Positions 29,158 through 39,174 are shown, counted from the first letter of the stretch. The stretch is 64,000 bases of DNA from Candidatus Borrarchaeum weybense (GCA_019057385.1 JAHQJS010000006.1:124001-188000), one strand, 5' to 3'. The notes: generated from the letters alone by a model not told the origin. Program-made: numbers and translations.

Positions 29158-29430
29158 TCATTGTATCATGTGGAGACCTCGCATCGCCTTTTTAAAAGAA
29201 TAATCCGGAATGGTGGGTAGTATACGATGCTGATTTTTGCCCCTAATTTTCTTTATTGTCCATACAATCTGCTCCCATATATCAGAAAGCATGCCATTGA
29301 GTACATGTCTGTAGTCGCAGAGAAATTCATACAGGTCGAGGTTATACTTAAGAGAATAGGTCTTGAACAGTAGTAACCACCGTTTTTTGTAATGATAGAA
29401 CAGTTTACGCCATATAATGGTGTATACGTA
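29158..29430 (-). pseudogene. Remnant of a TnpB/IS605 OrfB-like gene
   Basis: The minus strand reads about 90 codons without stop, ending at TGA (29158-29160). They include KRWLLLFKTYSLKYNLDLYEF, then YRHVLNGMLSDIWEQIVW and IPDYSFKKAMRG. This resembles the N-terminal part of archaeal TnpB-like proteins, with its FKTYS-KYNLDL-EFL and D-W segments. No start codon is present (TAG lies upstream), and the reading frame stops long before the RuvC nuclease domain. It is a decayed fragment. Family identity is by recollected pattern and needs a search. Confidence 0.5.
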
Positions 29431-29535
29431 ACTCTATTTAAATATTACAGTCTTTAACCTATTTGGATGGCTTTAAAAGGAAAAATGATTCATTTAAACG
29501 AAATAAAGTTACCTTTATTTCCATAGAGTTCTAAA

Positions 29536-29649
29536 TTTTTATATAATGTGACGAAGGCGTAAACTTTTTATTCACTTTAACTTCATGTTTTCCCCAATCT
29601 ATCTACATACACTTCATGTAGATATCTACATAGAGTGAGTTGTCACTCT
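29536..29649 (+). promoter_or_regulatory. Thermosome promoter with palindromic elements
   Basis: A TATA-like box (TTTTTATATAA, 29536-29546) lies upstream of two symmetric elements. ATGTAGATATCTACAT (29616-29631) is a perfect 16-bp palindrome. AGAGTGA and TCACTCT (29632-29649) form a stem with a GTTG loop directly after it. They lie about 55 to 100 bases before the coding start, probably in or near the 5' untranslated region. A second AT-rich box at 29562-29575 could be the real TATA. The motif differs from the grpE palindrome, so a different regulator or an RNA hairpin is possible. Confidence 0.45.
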
Positions 29650-29702
29650 CAAAAATTGTTGTAACCTAATTTTCAAAAAAAATAAAATGTAACAAAAAGA
29701 AG

Positions 29703-31358
29703 GTGTTAAAAATAGCAGCAAATTTAGGTGGAACACCTATCCTTCTATTAAGAGAAGGAGCACAAAGAACTGAAGGAAAAGATGCTCAAAGAAACAATAT
29801 TGCAGCAGCAAAAGTAATCGCTGAAGCGGTTCGGACATCACTCGGACCCAAAGGCATGGACAAAATGCTGGTTGATTCATTCGGTGATGTTGTTATAACG
29901 AACGACGGTGCTACAATACTAAAAGAAATCGATGTACAGCATCCTACAGCGAAAATGGTTGTCGAATTAGCTAAAACGCAAGATGTGGAAGTCGGGGATG
30001 GCACAACAACAGTTGTCGTGCTGGCTGGAGAACTATTAAAAGCCGCAGAGACACTCCTTGACTTGGATGTTCATCCTACAGTCCTTGTTGAAGGATATAG
30101 AAAAGCAACAGAAAAAACCCTTGAAATCCTTGATGGCTTTGGAATGCCAGTAAATATTGAAGATACAGCAATGCTAAAGAATATCGCTATGACCGCAATG
30201 GGCTCAAAAATGGTAGCTTATTCCTCAGACTATTTGGCAGATTTAGCAGTGAAAGCATGCAAGCAAGTCGCTACTCAAGTCGACGGTGGAGCGTGGAAAG
30301 TAGATATCGAAAACATCGCTATACAAAAGCAAAAGGGCGAAAGTTTAGAAGACACAGAATTGATTAACGGAATTGTCATGGACAAGGAAATGGTTCATCC
30401 AGGCATGCCTAAAATCATAAGAGATGCTAAAATTGCTCTTCTCAGCGCTGCCTTAGAGATAACAAAAACTGAATTCGATTCGAAAATCAATATAACAGAT
30501 CCAACTCAAATGCAAGCATTCCTAGACCAAGAAGAAGATATGATCAAAGAAATGGTCGATAAACTAAGTATCGCTGGCGCAAACGTCGTTCTCTGCCAGA
30601 AGGGAATGGATGACATAGCTCAACATTTTCTCGCAAAAGCAGGAATGGCAGCTATTAGACGAGTAAAAAAATCTGATATCGAGAAACTAGCTAAAGCAAC
30701 AGGTGGACGAATAGTATCAAATCTTGACGAACTTACTCCTGAAGATCTAGGTGAAGCCACAACAGTAGAAGAACGAAAAATTTCTGATGAAAACATGGTT
30801 TTTGTCGAAGGTTGCAAGAACCCAGGAGCTGTGAGCCTCTTAATTCGAGGTGGTACAGAACTTATAGTTGATGAGGCAGACCGCGCGATCCATGATGCAC
30901 TTTGCGTCGTGAGAAACGTGATTCAAGACGCAAAGGTCGTACCTGGCGGAGGCGCACCTGAAATTGAAATTGCAAGAGGTTTACGTGATTATGCGCGATC
31001 TCTAGGAGGTCGTGAACAGTTGGCAGTAAACAATTTTGCAGATGCAGTCGAAATCATCCCACGCTCGCTAGCAGAAAATGCTGGTTTAGATCCCATTGAT
31101 TCATTGGTGCAACTACGTGCAGATCATGATCAAGGTAATACTAGCTATGGTGTTAATACAGAAGAAGGTGGTACAACAGATATGGCCGCATTGAACGTAT
31201 TCGAGCCTCTTGCTGTGAAAAAACAGGCGATTAAAAGTGCAAGCGAAGCCGCTCAAATGATCCTACGAATTGATGACGTCATCGCAGCGTCAGACCTTGG
31301 AGCAGGTCCAGGAGGACCACCAGGAGGAATGCCCGATATGGGCGATGAGGAGTATTAG
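29703..31358 (+). CDS. ths: Thermosome (group II chaperonin) subunit
   Basis: The 551-residue subunit has all group II marks. [20 protein letters not shown] is the apical start segment. [10 protein letters not shown] and [13 protein letters not shown] bind nucleotide. [16 protein letters not shown] holds the catalytic Asp, and the end DMGDEEY is acidic. Two such rings enclose and fold proteins. The start is unclear. GTG 29703 is used here, but AAGAAGGTG overlaps it and points to ATA at 29712, which aligns with the ATG of the neighbouring paralogue. It lies 12 bp before the second subunit, so they are co-expressed. Its tail lacks the GGM repeats of the paralogue. Confidence 0.93.
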   Translation: MLKIAANLGGTPILLLREGAQRTEGKDAQRNNIAAAKVIAEAVRTSLGPKGMDKMLVDSFGDVVITNDGATILKEIDVQHPTAKMVVELAKTQDVEVGDGTTTVVVLAGELLKAAETLLDLDVHPTVLVEGYRKATEKTLEILDGFGMPVNIEDTAMLKNIAMTAMGSKMVAYSSDYLADLAVKACKQVATQVDGGAWKVDIENIAIQKQKGESLEDTELINGIVMDKEMVHPGMPKIIRDAKIALLSAALEITKTEFDSKINITDPTQMQAFLDQEEDMIKEMVDKLSIAGANVVLCQKGMDDIAQHFLAKAGMAAIRRVKKSDIEKLAKATGGRIVSNLDELTPEDLGEATTVEERKISDENMVFVEGCKNPGAVSLLIRGGTELIVDEADRAIHDALCVVRNVIQDAKVVPGGGAPEIEIARGLRDYARSLGGREQLAVNNFADAVEIIPRSLAENAGLDPIDSLVQLRADHDQGNTSYGVNTEEGGTTDMAALNVFEPLAVKKQAIKSASEAAQMILRIDDVIAASDLGAGPGGPPGGMPDMGDEEY

Positions 31359-31370
31359 GAGGAATAAAAA

Positions 31371-33041
31371 ATGGCATTAAATCTAGGAGGAGTGCCAATC
31401 CTGATTCTTAAGGAAGGCACAGAAAGAACAACAAAAAGAAAAGCTCAAATGAACAACATCGCTGCTGGTAAAGTTATCGCTGAAGCCGTTAAATCAGCTC
31501 TAGGTCCACGTGGTATGGATAAGATGCTTGTAGACTCTCTAGGTGATATTGTAATAACGAACGATGGTGCTACTATTCTTGATGAAATGGACGTGAAACA
31601 TCCCGCTGCGAAAATGATGGTTCAGGTTGCAAAGGCCCAAGACGATGAGGTTGGCGACGGAACAACATCCGCTGTTATTATAGCAGGTCAACTACTTAAA
31701 GGAAGCGAGGAACTGTTAGAATCAAAGATTCATCCAACAACAATTGTCGCTGGACTAAAGAAAGCAGCCACTAAGGCTACTGAAATTTTAGACAATATGG
31801 CAGTCGATATCGACCCTGAAGACGTAGCTACTTTAAAGAAAGTTGCAATGACAGCTATGAACAGTAAAAGTATCGCTGGATCAAAAGATCTTTTTGCAGA
31901 TATCACAGCAAAAGCTATTGGTCTTGTCAAGGAAGATCGTAATGGAAAGCTTGTTGCAGATTTAGATCATGTAAGTATAGTTAAAAAACAAGGCATGGGC
32001 TTAACAGACACAGAACTTGTAAGAGGCATGGTAATCGACAAAGAAATTCTTCACCCTGCGATGCCTAGACGGGTAACTAACGCTAGAATCGCGATTCTTG
32101 ATGCCGCACTAGAGATCGAAAAGACAGAATTTGACGCAGAGATACGTATATCTGATCCTTTCCAAGTCAAGGCTCTAATGGAAGAGGAAGACCGAATGCT
32201 TAAATCTCTCGCTGAAAAGGTAATAAATACAGGTGCCAACGTTTTGCTATGCCAGAAGGGCATAGAGGATGACATAGTAGGTTTCTTAGCAAAAGCAGGT
32301 ATTCTGTCAGTACGACGTGTTAAAAAGAGCGACATGAAAAGACTCGCAAGAGCTACAGGCGGAAGAATTGTGAGCAATGTAAAAGAACTATCAGCCGATG
32401 TTCTTGGAAGTGCAGGCGTTGTTGAAGAAGCGACGCTCGGCGATGACAAAATGGTCTACATAAGAGACTGCGCAGATCCAAAAGCAGTTACAGTTGTAAT
32501 CAGAGGAGGCTCTAGCCAAGTAGTAGACGAGGCTGAGAGGGCCTTGCACGACGCGCTCTGTGTAGTGCGCAATGCAGTTCAAGATAAGAAGATCGTAGCA
32601 GGCGGAGGAGCTCCGGAAATAGAAGTTGCTAAAGGACTTCGCGAATATGCTGGAACTATTGGTGGCAGAGAACAAATTGCGATCGAAATATTTGCAGATG
32701 CATTAGAAACGATTCCAAAAACGCTAGGCGAAAACGCTGGCTGGGATCCAATCACTATCATTGTAGAACTAAGAGCAAAGCACGAAACTCCAGAAGGAAA
32801 ATGGTTCGGTATAAATGTCTACACTGGCAAGCCTAGTGACATGATGTCAGAAGGTGTCATCGAACCATTATCTGTCAAGAAACAAGCAATTAAAAGCGCA
32901 AGTGAAGCAGCACACATGATACTTAGGATCGATGACGTCATTGCCAGTAAAGCTGAGAGAGGCCCACCTATGCCCCCAGGCGGAATGGGCGGAATGCCCC
33001 CAGGCATGGGCGGAATGGGCGGAATGCCCGGCATGATGTAA
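31371..33041 (+). CDS. ths: Thermosome (group II chaperonin) subunit, GGM-tailed
   Basis: The 556-residue paralogue of the upstream gene. It has [42 protein letters not shown] and [16 protein letters not shown]. The C-terminus is the methionine/glycine/proline repeat ([12 protein letters not shown]) that projects into the folding cavity in most group II chaperonins. An ideal AGGAGG site precedes the ATG. Hetero-oligomers of the two subunits are likely because they are translated from one transcript. A T-rich stretch after the gene (33085-33104) is a plausible archaeal stop signal. Confidence 0.96.
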   Translation: MALNLGGVPILILKEGTERTTKRKAQMNNIAAGKVIAEAVKSALGPRGMDKMLVDSLGDIVITNDGATILDEMDVKHPAAKMMVQVAKAQDDEVGDGTTSAVIIAGQLLKGSEELLESKIHPTTIVAGLKKAATKATEILDNMAVDIDPEDVATLKKVAMTAMNSKSIAGSKDLFADITAKAIGLVKEDRNGKLVADLDHVSIVKKQGMGLTDTELVRGMVIDKEILHPAMPRRVTNARIAILDAALEIEKTEFDAEIRISDPFQVKALMEEEDRMLKSLAEKVINTGANVLLCQKGIEDDIVGFLAKAGILSVRRVKKSDMKRLARATGGRIVSNVKELSADVLGSAGVVEEATLGDDKMVYIRDCADPKAVTVVIRGGSSQVVDEAERALHDALCVVRNAVQDKKIVAGGGAPEIEVAKGLREYAGTIGGREQIAIEIFADALETIPKTLGENAGWDPITIIVELRAKHETPEGKWFGINVYTGKPSDMMSEGVIEPLSVKKQAIKSASEAAHMILRIDDVIASKAERGPPMPPGGMGGMPPGMGGMGGMPGMM

Positions 33042-33084
33042 AAGAGCATAAAACGTCTATAGACTAATATCTTTTCTCTTCTTC

Positions 33085-33104
33085 TTTTTTTAATTCTTTT
33101 TTTA
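33085..33104 (+). terminator. T-rich transcription stop after the thermosome operon
   Basis: Two runs of seven T residues separated by AATTC lie 45 bases after the thermosome stop codon. Archaeal RNA polymerase ends on such U-rich tracts. A short palindrome (GTCTATAGAC, 33055-33064) lies just upstream. Confidence 0.5.
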
Positions 33105-33170
33105 TAACAGAAAAAAACGAGTAACAAAGTCGGCAATTAAGGCAATACACATGATGCTACCGATCTAAAA

Positions 33171-33199
33171 CGTTATGATTATACATAACGCTCGTTATG
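33171..33199. repeat. CGTTATG/CATAACG triplet of short repeats
   Basis: CGTTATG (33171-33177), its reverse complement CATAACG (33184-33190) and again CGTTATG (33193-33199) lie in the gap after the thermosome operon. The first pair can fold as a 7-bp hairpin with a six-base loop. Function is unknown; a second terminator or an operator are both possible. Confidence 0.4.
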
Positions 33200-33290
33200 A
33201 AAAACGTCTATAACTAGAAAAAGAAAGCGTCTCCGCTCTCTCCCCTACCGCGTCGTTGAAAAAAATATTCGCGATCATTATATATTGTGT

Positions 33291-33443
33291 TCAAGCAATT
33301 ACGATTTTCAAGCGATCAATGACTTCATCGCAAGCATCGCATACCCACTTATACTCGCCTTCTCTACCATTTTCACCGTTATGGTTTATAATAAAGCGGG
33401 CGTGCACTTCTTTTCCACATTTAGGACAGATTTTAGTTTCCAT
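33291..33443 (-). CDS. Tiny zinc-ribbon protein
   Basis: This would encode a 50-residue protein with CPKCGKEV at residues 6-13 and CDACDEV near residue 35, a Cys4 zinc ribbon. Between the cysteine pairs is a polar segment (NHNGENGREGEYKW). An upstream in-frame start would add 25 residues, but they look non-coding. The ATG at 33441-33443 fits the start of the conserved part. The ribosome site is weak (GGAG about 13-16 bases upstream). Small zinc ribbons of this size are common in archaea and often join RNA or transcription complexes; the role here is unknown. Confidence 0.6.
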   Translation of the reverse strand: METKICPKCGKEVHARFIINHNGENGREGEYKWVCDACDEVIDRLKIVIA

Positions 33444-33480
33444 AGTTGTGTTACAACTCCAATAACTGTTTCTATAGTTG

Positions 33481-33614
33481 CTTTGCAAATGCAAAGATTG
33501 TAATATAACTCCAGACAATTTCTAGAGTTCTGGAGTCTAATATATGTAGATCTTTTTAAATCTTTGGATTAAATCCTCTATAATTGACTATTGTCAACCT
33601 TTGTAAATGTAAAG
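33481..33614. promoter_or_regulatory. Cluster of inverted repeats between the ThiN regulator and the zinc-ribbon gene
   Basis: CTTTGCAAATGCAAAG (33481-33496) is a near-perfect palindrome. CTTTGTAAATGTAAAG (33599-33614) is a second copy with two changed positions (C to T twice). Between them lies an 8-bp inverted repeat, ACTCCAGA/TCTGGAGT (33508-33536). All lie upstream of the zinc-ribbon gene on the minus strand and downstream of the ThiN-domain regulator. They look like binding sites for a dimeric regulator, perhaps that neighbour. Confidence 0.45.
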
Positions 33615-33723
33615 ACTAAACTGGATTTTTTTAAGAATGTCTTTTATACAGTCTATTACGTATTCTAAGTCTCTTATGTAGACGCGCTCAGTATTAACAC
33701 GAACGTGTCTAAAAAAAATCATG

Positions 33724-34665
33724 TTACTCATTAAACTGAGACAGTTCGTCAGCGATATCCAAAGCCTTTCTAACGACGTCTTCAGCATCATTTCCAGTGA
33801 TATACATGCAGGGTTCGATGCCAAAAGCTCCAATGTCGCAGATACAATCTGGGACTATACCATTAACCATCTCAATTGCCGAAGTCATTCCCCACGTTTC
33901 AATGTCTATTATCTCTTTTGGTGCATTCTCTCTATTAAATTCAGAGACAGATAAATTTAATTCTTGACACGCTCGATTAATTTCTTCGTCGTATCTGGCG
34001 TTCATTACAGCCCTTTTGTTCGAATCAAACTTCATAATTGTTAATAGAACTAAAGCGATATGATGCGAAACGTTGAATGCTGGTCTTTCGACGGCTTTAG
34101 GTTTACCTCTAACGAGAACAATGCGACCTGGAATCCCGGCTACTTCCATAACATCATGTGCATCAGGAACAGCCATCGCTAAATTTACGCGCAGTTTAGG
34201 CATGAGCACACTAAAAGTTTCGCTTTTTTCTAATAAACTGACAGCACGTTCCATATTTGAAAGCACATATGATCGTTCTGAGATTTCCATTGAGTCCAAA
34301 ATTCTGAGTTCTGTACACACATTACATTCGTCTCCTAAAGGAAGTATGCGTTTATGTTCTCTGCAAACAAAGCTTCCTTCACGTAGCGAAAAACAGCTTT
34401 TGCAAAGTTCTAATATAATTTCTTTTGGGCCTATATCTGATAAGTCAATTGAGCGTGCTAAGTTCTTAGCGATATCTTCAAAGCTTGAATCAGTTTCCCG
34501 CAATTTCATATTAGATAAATATTTCGAAACGCTTGCTTGAGTTAAACCTAGAGTCTGAGCAACTTTTTCTTGAGTATAGTTATAACTTTCACTTAATTCT
34601 CTTGCAACCAGTCGTCTTAAACGTGGTAAATACATTTTCACAATGATTTCGCAAGGTGGACGCAT
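33724..34665 (-). CDS. HTH regulator with C-terminal ThiN domain (ThiR-like)
   Basis: A 313-residue protein. The helix-turn-helix at about residues 25-50 (YTQEKVAQTLGLTQASVSKYL) is XRE-like. A Cys-rich segment (CKSCFSLREGSFVCREH, then DECNVC) follows, a likely zinc site. The C-terminal 170 residues match ThiN: IPGRIVLVRGKPKAVERPAF, NARYDEEIN and DIGAFGIEPCMYI. ThiN is the archaeal thiamine-phosphate synthase domain. Fused to an HTH it acts as ThiR, which senses thiamine phosphate and controls thiamine genes. No thiamine gene is near, so targets here are unknown. Confidence 0.82.
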   Translation of the reverse strand: MRPPCEIIVKMYLPRLRRLVARELSESYNYTQEKVAQTLGLTQASVSKYLSNMKLRETDSSFEDIAKNLARSIDLSDIGPKEIILELCKSCFSLREGSFVCREHKRILPLGDECNVCTELRILDSMEISERSYVLSNMERAVSLLEKSETFSVLMPKLRVNLAMAVPDAHDVMEVAGIPGRIVLVRGKPKAVERPAFNVSHHIALVLLTIMKFDSNKRAVMNARYDEEINRACQELNLSVSEFNRENAPKEIIDIETWGMTSAIEMVNGIVPDCICDIGAFGIEPCMYITGNDAEDVVRKALDIADELSQFNE

Positions 34666-35026
34666 ATTTATCCCTTATCTCGTTTTTTGTTTGTACACTC
34701 CTGAGCGAACTTTCTACGAATGTATTTAAGTGACGTGCGCGAATATAAACCCTTGCTTCATAACATTACAAGGGCAATAATCTCTTTTCGCTGTTTTTTC
34801 GTTGATTTTTCAAGTAGAAGAGTTTATATGCTTACTTTCTGTGATATATATAGTAAGACAGAAGTCTACACACATCTTACTCATTCTTTAAGTAAGATGA
34901 ATATCAAAATTGAAACGAACTATTCACCCAAAATACAAAATAGTTATGAATAATGAAATTGTGAATTACTCAGAAAAAATTATCCCTAACTATCTATAGG
35001 TTGACGTTAATCTGAGCATAGGGGCG
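34666..35026. other. Divergent promoter region of the tubulin-like operon
   Basis: This gap of about 360 bp separates the ThiN regulator from the coiled-coil gene. TATA-like stretches occur at AGTTTATATGC (34820-34830) and GTGATATATATAG (34840-34852). I could not choose the promoter. No RNA gene or repeat was seen. Confidence 0.45.
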
Positions 35027-37747
35027 ATGGCGTTGTCATCTCATTCTAAATATGCAAAATATTTGTCTATAATCAATACCCTACGAGAACAGTTTCAGGC
35101 AATTGGAACTAAAGTTGAAGATGTAAGCGAATCTATAACTACAGTTACCAATATATCAAAAAAACTTGAGCAGCTTCACAAGGAACTTAAAGAAGCGACA
35201 GGTTGGAGACAAAAAGGAAAGCGAAAACAACTTGAGGAAGATATTGATAAACGAACAGATCTTCTTAAGGATAAGTTCTCAGACTGTGCCCTTACTTTCT
35301 ATAACATGTTTGTGAAGGAAATCAATAAACTTAAACCTTTAAGCAGTGATTTATCGGCTATAGATTCGAAAAGCGTACAATCACTTCAGATGTTGAAAAC
35401 CCCACCAAGACTTGATGACACTTTTACGTTTCTTGATAATATGGGGAATGCTACAAGTAGACTACTAACCATAACCACTTCTTTTCGAAACAAGTTATTA
35501 AAAGAAGACTCAAGCATTTTAGACGAGAACAGACTCACGTTAAAAACGTATGATAAGTATTTGTCAATCGATCAGGCAAAAACTCCCTTATCTGCGTCAA
35601 AGGAAAGAGTCACTGAGACTGCAATAGATGAACTCTTGACGCTTCGTTCTAGACTCATGGAGGAAAAACTGTATCTAGAAAGTCGGCGGGACGAAGTAAT
35701 ATCTCTTCTCCAATCTAAATTACTAAATGAATTATCGTCTTTTGAGACTTATGTTAACACAGCAGAAAAAATTGGGGTTCAGGTACCTCCTACAGTGTCC
35801 CAGAACATCGAGACGATTCGTAAGAGTACAAACACTGATAATCTGACTAGTTTACTCAGTCTCGATAACCAGTTTGAAAGTATTAAGGATAAATTTGGCA
35901 ATTTAATAAAGGACTCTGTGGTGAACGTAGAACATGATATCATCAATTTATTGCTTAATGTAGGTATCACTAAGAAATCCGAGGTAATTCCCAATACACC
36001 TCCCATTAGCCAAGAAGTATCAGATATTGCGACTTTACTCTCCGACTATCAAGGGATTTTAGACTGGAAAAAACAAGTTGAAGGAAATCTAAAAACATAC
36101 TGTTTTTCATTCTTAGATGAGCTAAAACCTGTATTAGCAAAGGCCGACGAAAATGAAGACTTTCTCCGCGACTTTGTTGAAAAAAAGCGTGTACAGATAG
36201 AAGAGAGCTCCATTGAGGATTTAACGACCGTGTACCTTGAAATTACTGACAGATTCCAAAAGGAAAAAGAAAGAATCATCGATCATATTAAGCTTCTTGA
36301 AGGTGAACTTGAAGATCTTTCTTCAACAGCGGGCGAGAGTTTAGATCAAACAGAACTAGCTACGATGAGTGTGCTGGGAAGCCTCAGATACTCAACTGAT
36401 CGCGAAATTCCTGATTTATTGGCTGTGGAAAAGCAACTTGAAACACACGTTGCAAAATATTCAGAAAATTATCAAAGAGCAGCACAAGAAGAATTGACAA
36501 ATCTCATGGAAGATTTGCAAACGATTAAGCCTCCTTTTAATGCTTACTTTGAGCCAATCATTGAATTAGCCAAAAAAAACATACACGTAATTGGAGATAC
36601 AGTTTCCACTTTTGATATTAAAAATTTGATTCAGGATACCAAAAAAGAAATCGTTGTGAAAGGTGGAGACGCGATAGAGAATATAAAATATAAATTGACA
36701 TTAAAGGTACGTTTAGCGATAGTAAAAATACTCGAAGGACAGTATCATCTACCAAAAGAAATCCAAGAAGCAGTTTCTGAATTGAATGAGATGAAAACAT
36801 CCGTATTAGATCCCTATGCAGTTGCTACACACACTCGCCGCATGATTGAGGTTTACGAGAAGAAAATTGAAGGAGAACTTAATAACTACTTAATAGAAGA
36901 GGCCAAAAAACTAGAAGAAATGCTTGCTTCTCTACTTGAAGTTGGTATTGAAAGTGTACAACCGCATCTAGAAACACTTCGAAAATTAAGAACAGTTCTC
37001 CCGGCCGAAATGAGTGAAATGACAGACCATTTTGATAGTATCGAAACAATAAAGACGGATCAAAATCTATTGAAAGATATTCGAGAGCAAGTTAATATTA
37101 AAATCTCAGAACTTGATCGTAGCAACTTCTTACTTCGAAAGCACGGTCAAGGAGAACTAATCAAGCGATTTGAGACATTAATTATAGGGGTACGCAGTAA
37201 AATCGACAAGGAACCTCTTGAATCGTTAATTGGGCTTAGTCAAGATTTAAATGCAGTTATGAATGAGATTAAGTCTATCATCATTGAGATTGACAAAGGA
37301 GAAAGTGACCAGTTTAATGCATCTCTAAATGAAATCAGCAAATATTACTCAACAATAAAAGAAGTCTATAATGCGCATAAAATGAATTTTGATACTGTGA
37401 TTTATCCCGTTTCTAGAATATTTGATTTGAAGGAAAAATTATTGAAAACACCATCGCTTAGTGATGCGAGCGACTTTTTTGAAGAGATCAGAAGGTTGGA
37501 AGAAGGTTGGTCAAAAAAAGTAACTGACATCCATGAATGGCACAAAACACTTCGTGTATTCCTTGCTAGTTTTGATCCAACTGCATCTGAAGGAGAGTTG
37601 TTTAGACAGGTGGAAGACATCAAAAGGTCGATTAAGGAGACGTATCCTGCTGATGATGTCTCATCTTATCTCTCATGGGCAGCAGAGGAGATAGTGGAAA
37701 CTATGTTAAAGAAGAAAAAGAAAGAAATAGAGAAGGAGGAAACTTAA
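35027..37747 (+). CDS. Large coiled-coil protein, first gene of the tubulin-like operon
   Basis: A 906-residue, almost wholly helical protein with many heptad-like stretches (for example ISKKLEQLHKELKEA near residue 50, and KERIIDHIKLLEGELEDLSS near residue 420). There is no signal peptide, membrane segment or P-loop, so it is a cytoplasmic filament- or scaffold-like protein. The charge is mixed, with a run of lysines at the end (ETMLKKKKKEIEKEE) that could bind membrane or nucleic acid. The stop overlaps the ATG of the tubulin-like gene (TAATG), so both are made together. No family is recognised. The architecture recalls a cytoskeletal adaptor. Confidence 0.75.
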   Translation: MALSSHSKYAKYLSIINTLREQFQAIGTKVEDVSESITTVTNISKKLEQLHKELKEATGWRQKGKRKQLEEDIDKRTDLLKDKFSDCALTFYNMFVKEINKLKPLSSDLSAIDSKSVQSLQMLKTPPRLDDTFTFLDNMGNATSRLLTITTSFRNKLLKEDSSILDENRLTLKTYDKYLSIDQAKTPLSASKERVTETAIDELLTLRSRLMEEKLYLESRRDEVISLLQSKLLNELSSFETYVNTAEKIGVQVPPTVSQNIETIRKSTNTDNLTSLLSLDNQFESIKDKFGNLIKDSVVNVEHDIINLLLNVGITKKSEVIPNTPPISQEVSDIATLLSDYQGILDWKKQVEGNLKTYCFSFLDELKPVLAKADENEDFLRDFVEKKRVQIEESSIEDLTTVYLEITDRFQKEKERIIDHIKLLEGELEDLSSTAGESLDQTELATMSVLGSLRYSTDREIPDLLAVEKQLETHVAKYSENYQRAAQEELTNLMEDLQTIKPPFNAYFEPIIELAKKNIHVIGDTVSTFDIKNLIQDTKKEIVVKGGDAIENIKYKLTLKVRLAIVKILEGQYHLPKEIQEAVSELNEMKTSVLDPYAVATHTRRMIEVYEKKIEGELNNYLIEEAKKLEEMLASLLEVGIESVQPHLETLRKLRTVLPAEMSEMTDHFDSIETIKTDQNLLKDIREQVNIKISELDRSNFLLRKHGQGELIKRFETLIIGVRSKIDKEPLESLIGLSQDLNAVMNEIKSIIIEIDKGESDQFNASLNEISKYYSTIKEVYNAHKMNFDTVIYPVSRIFDLKEKLLKTPSLSDASDFFEEIRRLEEGWSKKVTDIHEWHKTLRVFLASFDPTASEGELFRQVEDIKRSIKETYPADDVSSYLSWAAEEIVETMLKKKKKEIEKEET

Positions 37748-39174
37748 TGACATGGGAATCTGAGGAAAAAGAAATTGCACCTCGCGCTGAGGTCTTCGCG
37801 ATAGGTATGGGCGAATGTGGATCAAATCTTGTTGGTGCTTACCTCAAGAAGAGCGCAGAAAGAGCGCTTCCTCCCCGTATACGCGGATACTTATTAATGA
37901 ATACCGATAGGGCAGATGTCCAAAAAGTAAGAACATTATATGACATTCCAAAATCTCATACGCTTCTCTATGGAGAAAGCGATACTGGTGTTGGTGGTAA
38001 ATTTTCGGACGGTTATAATTATATCCACCAATCAAAGGACATAATTTTGGATCAGCTTACCCAATTGGGTTATGAAGGTGTCTCAGGATTTGTGATATTT
38101 TCCTCATTGGGTGGAGGAACTGGTTGTGGAGGCACTCCTGCTTTAATAGAAGTTTTAAAACACCGATTTGAAGTCATGGAACAGAGAAGGATCTTTATTT
38201 ACGTTATAGGAGTCCTTCCTTTCAAAAATCAAAGCAGTGAGGCTGTTAACACTGTTTGGGCGATTACTAAATTGTTACGCAACCAATTACAAGATATAGG
38301 TCCTGATCTGATTGTTTTACTAAGTAATCGAGCTATGCTTAAGCGGATTTTGAGTTGGAGGTCTGGTGTTATCGAAGATTTTCTTTCGAAAGAACTAGAC
38401 ATTGATGTAGGTGATATGGGCGATATAGAAAGACTGGTTCCTTCTACCCTAGAAGAAGAAAGCGCCATGATGAAGCAACAAGAGCAGACATTCATTGATT
38501 TAGTCAATCCCTTAGCGCTTGAGGTCACAGATTATATGCTCAGTCCGGGTGTAGTTGAATCAGGAAAACGAGTTTTCCCTACTACCGATTTGGCAGATTA
38601 TTCGCATAAACTAGATCCCATTATTGTCCCCTGCTTGTACACTGACGTTGGATTCATTCCATCCGCAGGAAATATCCAAAAACAGTTCGAGAGGATCGTC
38701 AGTCATACGGTCAATGAGTGCTCTTACACCGAAATTGGAAAAGATCCACGCGCTGAGTCGGTGTACTATGTGTTTTCAGCCCCGTCCGAATTAGCTCGTC
38801 CAGAATTTGACATGCACCTTAAGGCAGGCTTGCAAAAATACGTTCTACCAGGGGCAGCCATAACTCCTTGCTTTGTTCAATTTACGGACCAAGAAAAGGG
38901 TTCAGGTGATGTTACACCTGAAAAGAAACAAGCAAGCCTATTAGTATTACTTGGTCTTCCAAAAATCCCAGAGCTAAAGGACATACTGTTCGAAGCGAAC
39001 CAACTAATCAAACTTCACACAGGCCCATCCCCCATTAAAAGAGAATGGTTCCGTCGTTCAAAAGGCACTACAAAAGAAGCTCTCGAAAAGGCCTTAGCAG
39101 ATCTGAAAGAATTATTTGGGTATTATATAATGTCCGAACCTACAGAGGAAACGTCTTCAGGTGAATCGACTTGA
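37747..39174 (+). CDS. Divergent tubulin/FtsZ-superfamily GTPase
   Basis: A 475-residue protein with the GTPase fold of FtsZ and tubulin. GMGECGSN (residues 20-27) is the first nucleotide loop. GGGTGCGG (122-129) is the tubulin signature loop. TTDLADY (279-285) is the T7 loop, where two aspartates trigger GTP hydrolysis across the filament interface; the usual Asn is Thr. This suggests a polymer with GTPase activity. It lacks the FtsZ C-terminal tail motif and is longer than most FtsZ. The ATG 37747 has GGAGG before it, and TAATG couples it to the coiled-coil gene. It differs clearly from canonical FtsZ, CetZ or tubulin. Confidence 0.8.
   Translation: MTWESEEKEIAPRAEVFAIGMGECGSNLVGAYLKKSAERALPPRIRGYLLMNTDRADVQKVRTLYDIPKSHTLLYGESDTGVGGKFSDGYNYIHQSKDIILDQLTQLGYEGVSGFVIFSSLGGGTGCGGTPALIEVLKHRFEVMEQRRIFIYVIGVLPFKNQSSEAVNTVWAITKLLRNQLQDIGPDLIVLLSNRAMLKRILSWRSGVIEDFLSKELDIDVGDMGDIERLVPSTLEEESAMMKQQEQTFIDLVNPLALEVTDYMLSPGVVESGKRVFPTTDLADYSHKLDPIIVPCLYTDVGFIPSAGNIQKQFERIVSHTVNECSYTEIGKDPRAESVYYVFSAPSELARPEFDMHLKAGLQKYVLPGAAITPCFVQFTDQEKGSGDVTPEKKQASLLVLLGLPKIPELKDILFEANQLIKLHTGPSPIKREWFRRSKGTTKEALEKALADLKELFGYYIMSEPTEETSSGEST

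Noticed and set aside
32819..33136. A minus-strand frame rich in proline and isoleucine across the thermosome tail
   Set aside because: It is the mirror image of the GGM repeat coding sequence and has no independent support.
33171..33614. A CRISPR-like array
   Set aside because: The repeats are short palindromes of different sequence without regular spacers; they look like operators or terminators.
33594..33833. A minus-strand frame of 79 codons overlapping the end of the ThiN-domain regulator
   Set aside because: It overlaps the 3' end of a well supported gene in another frame, has no ribosome site and no recognisable motif.
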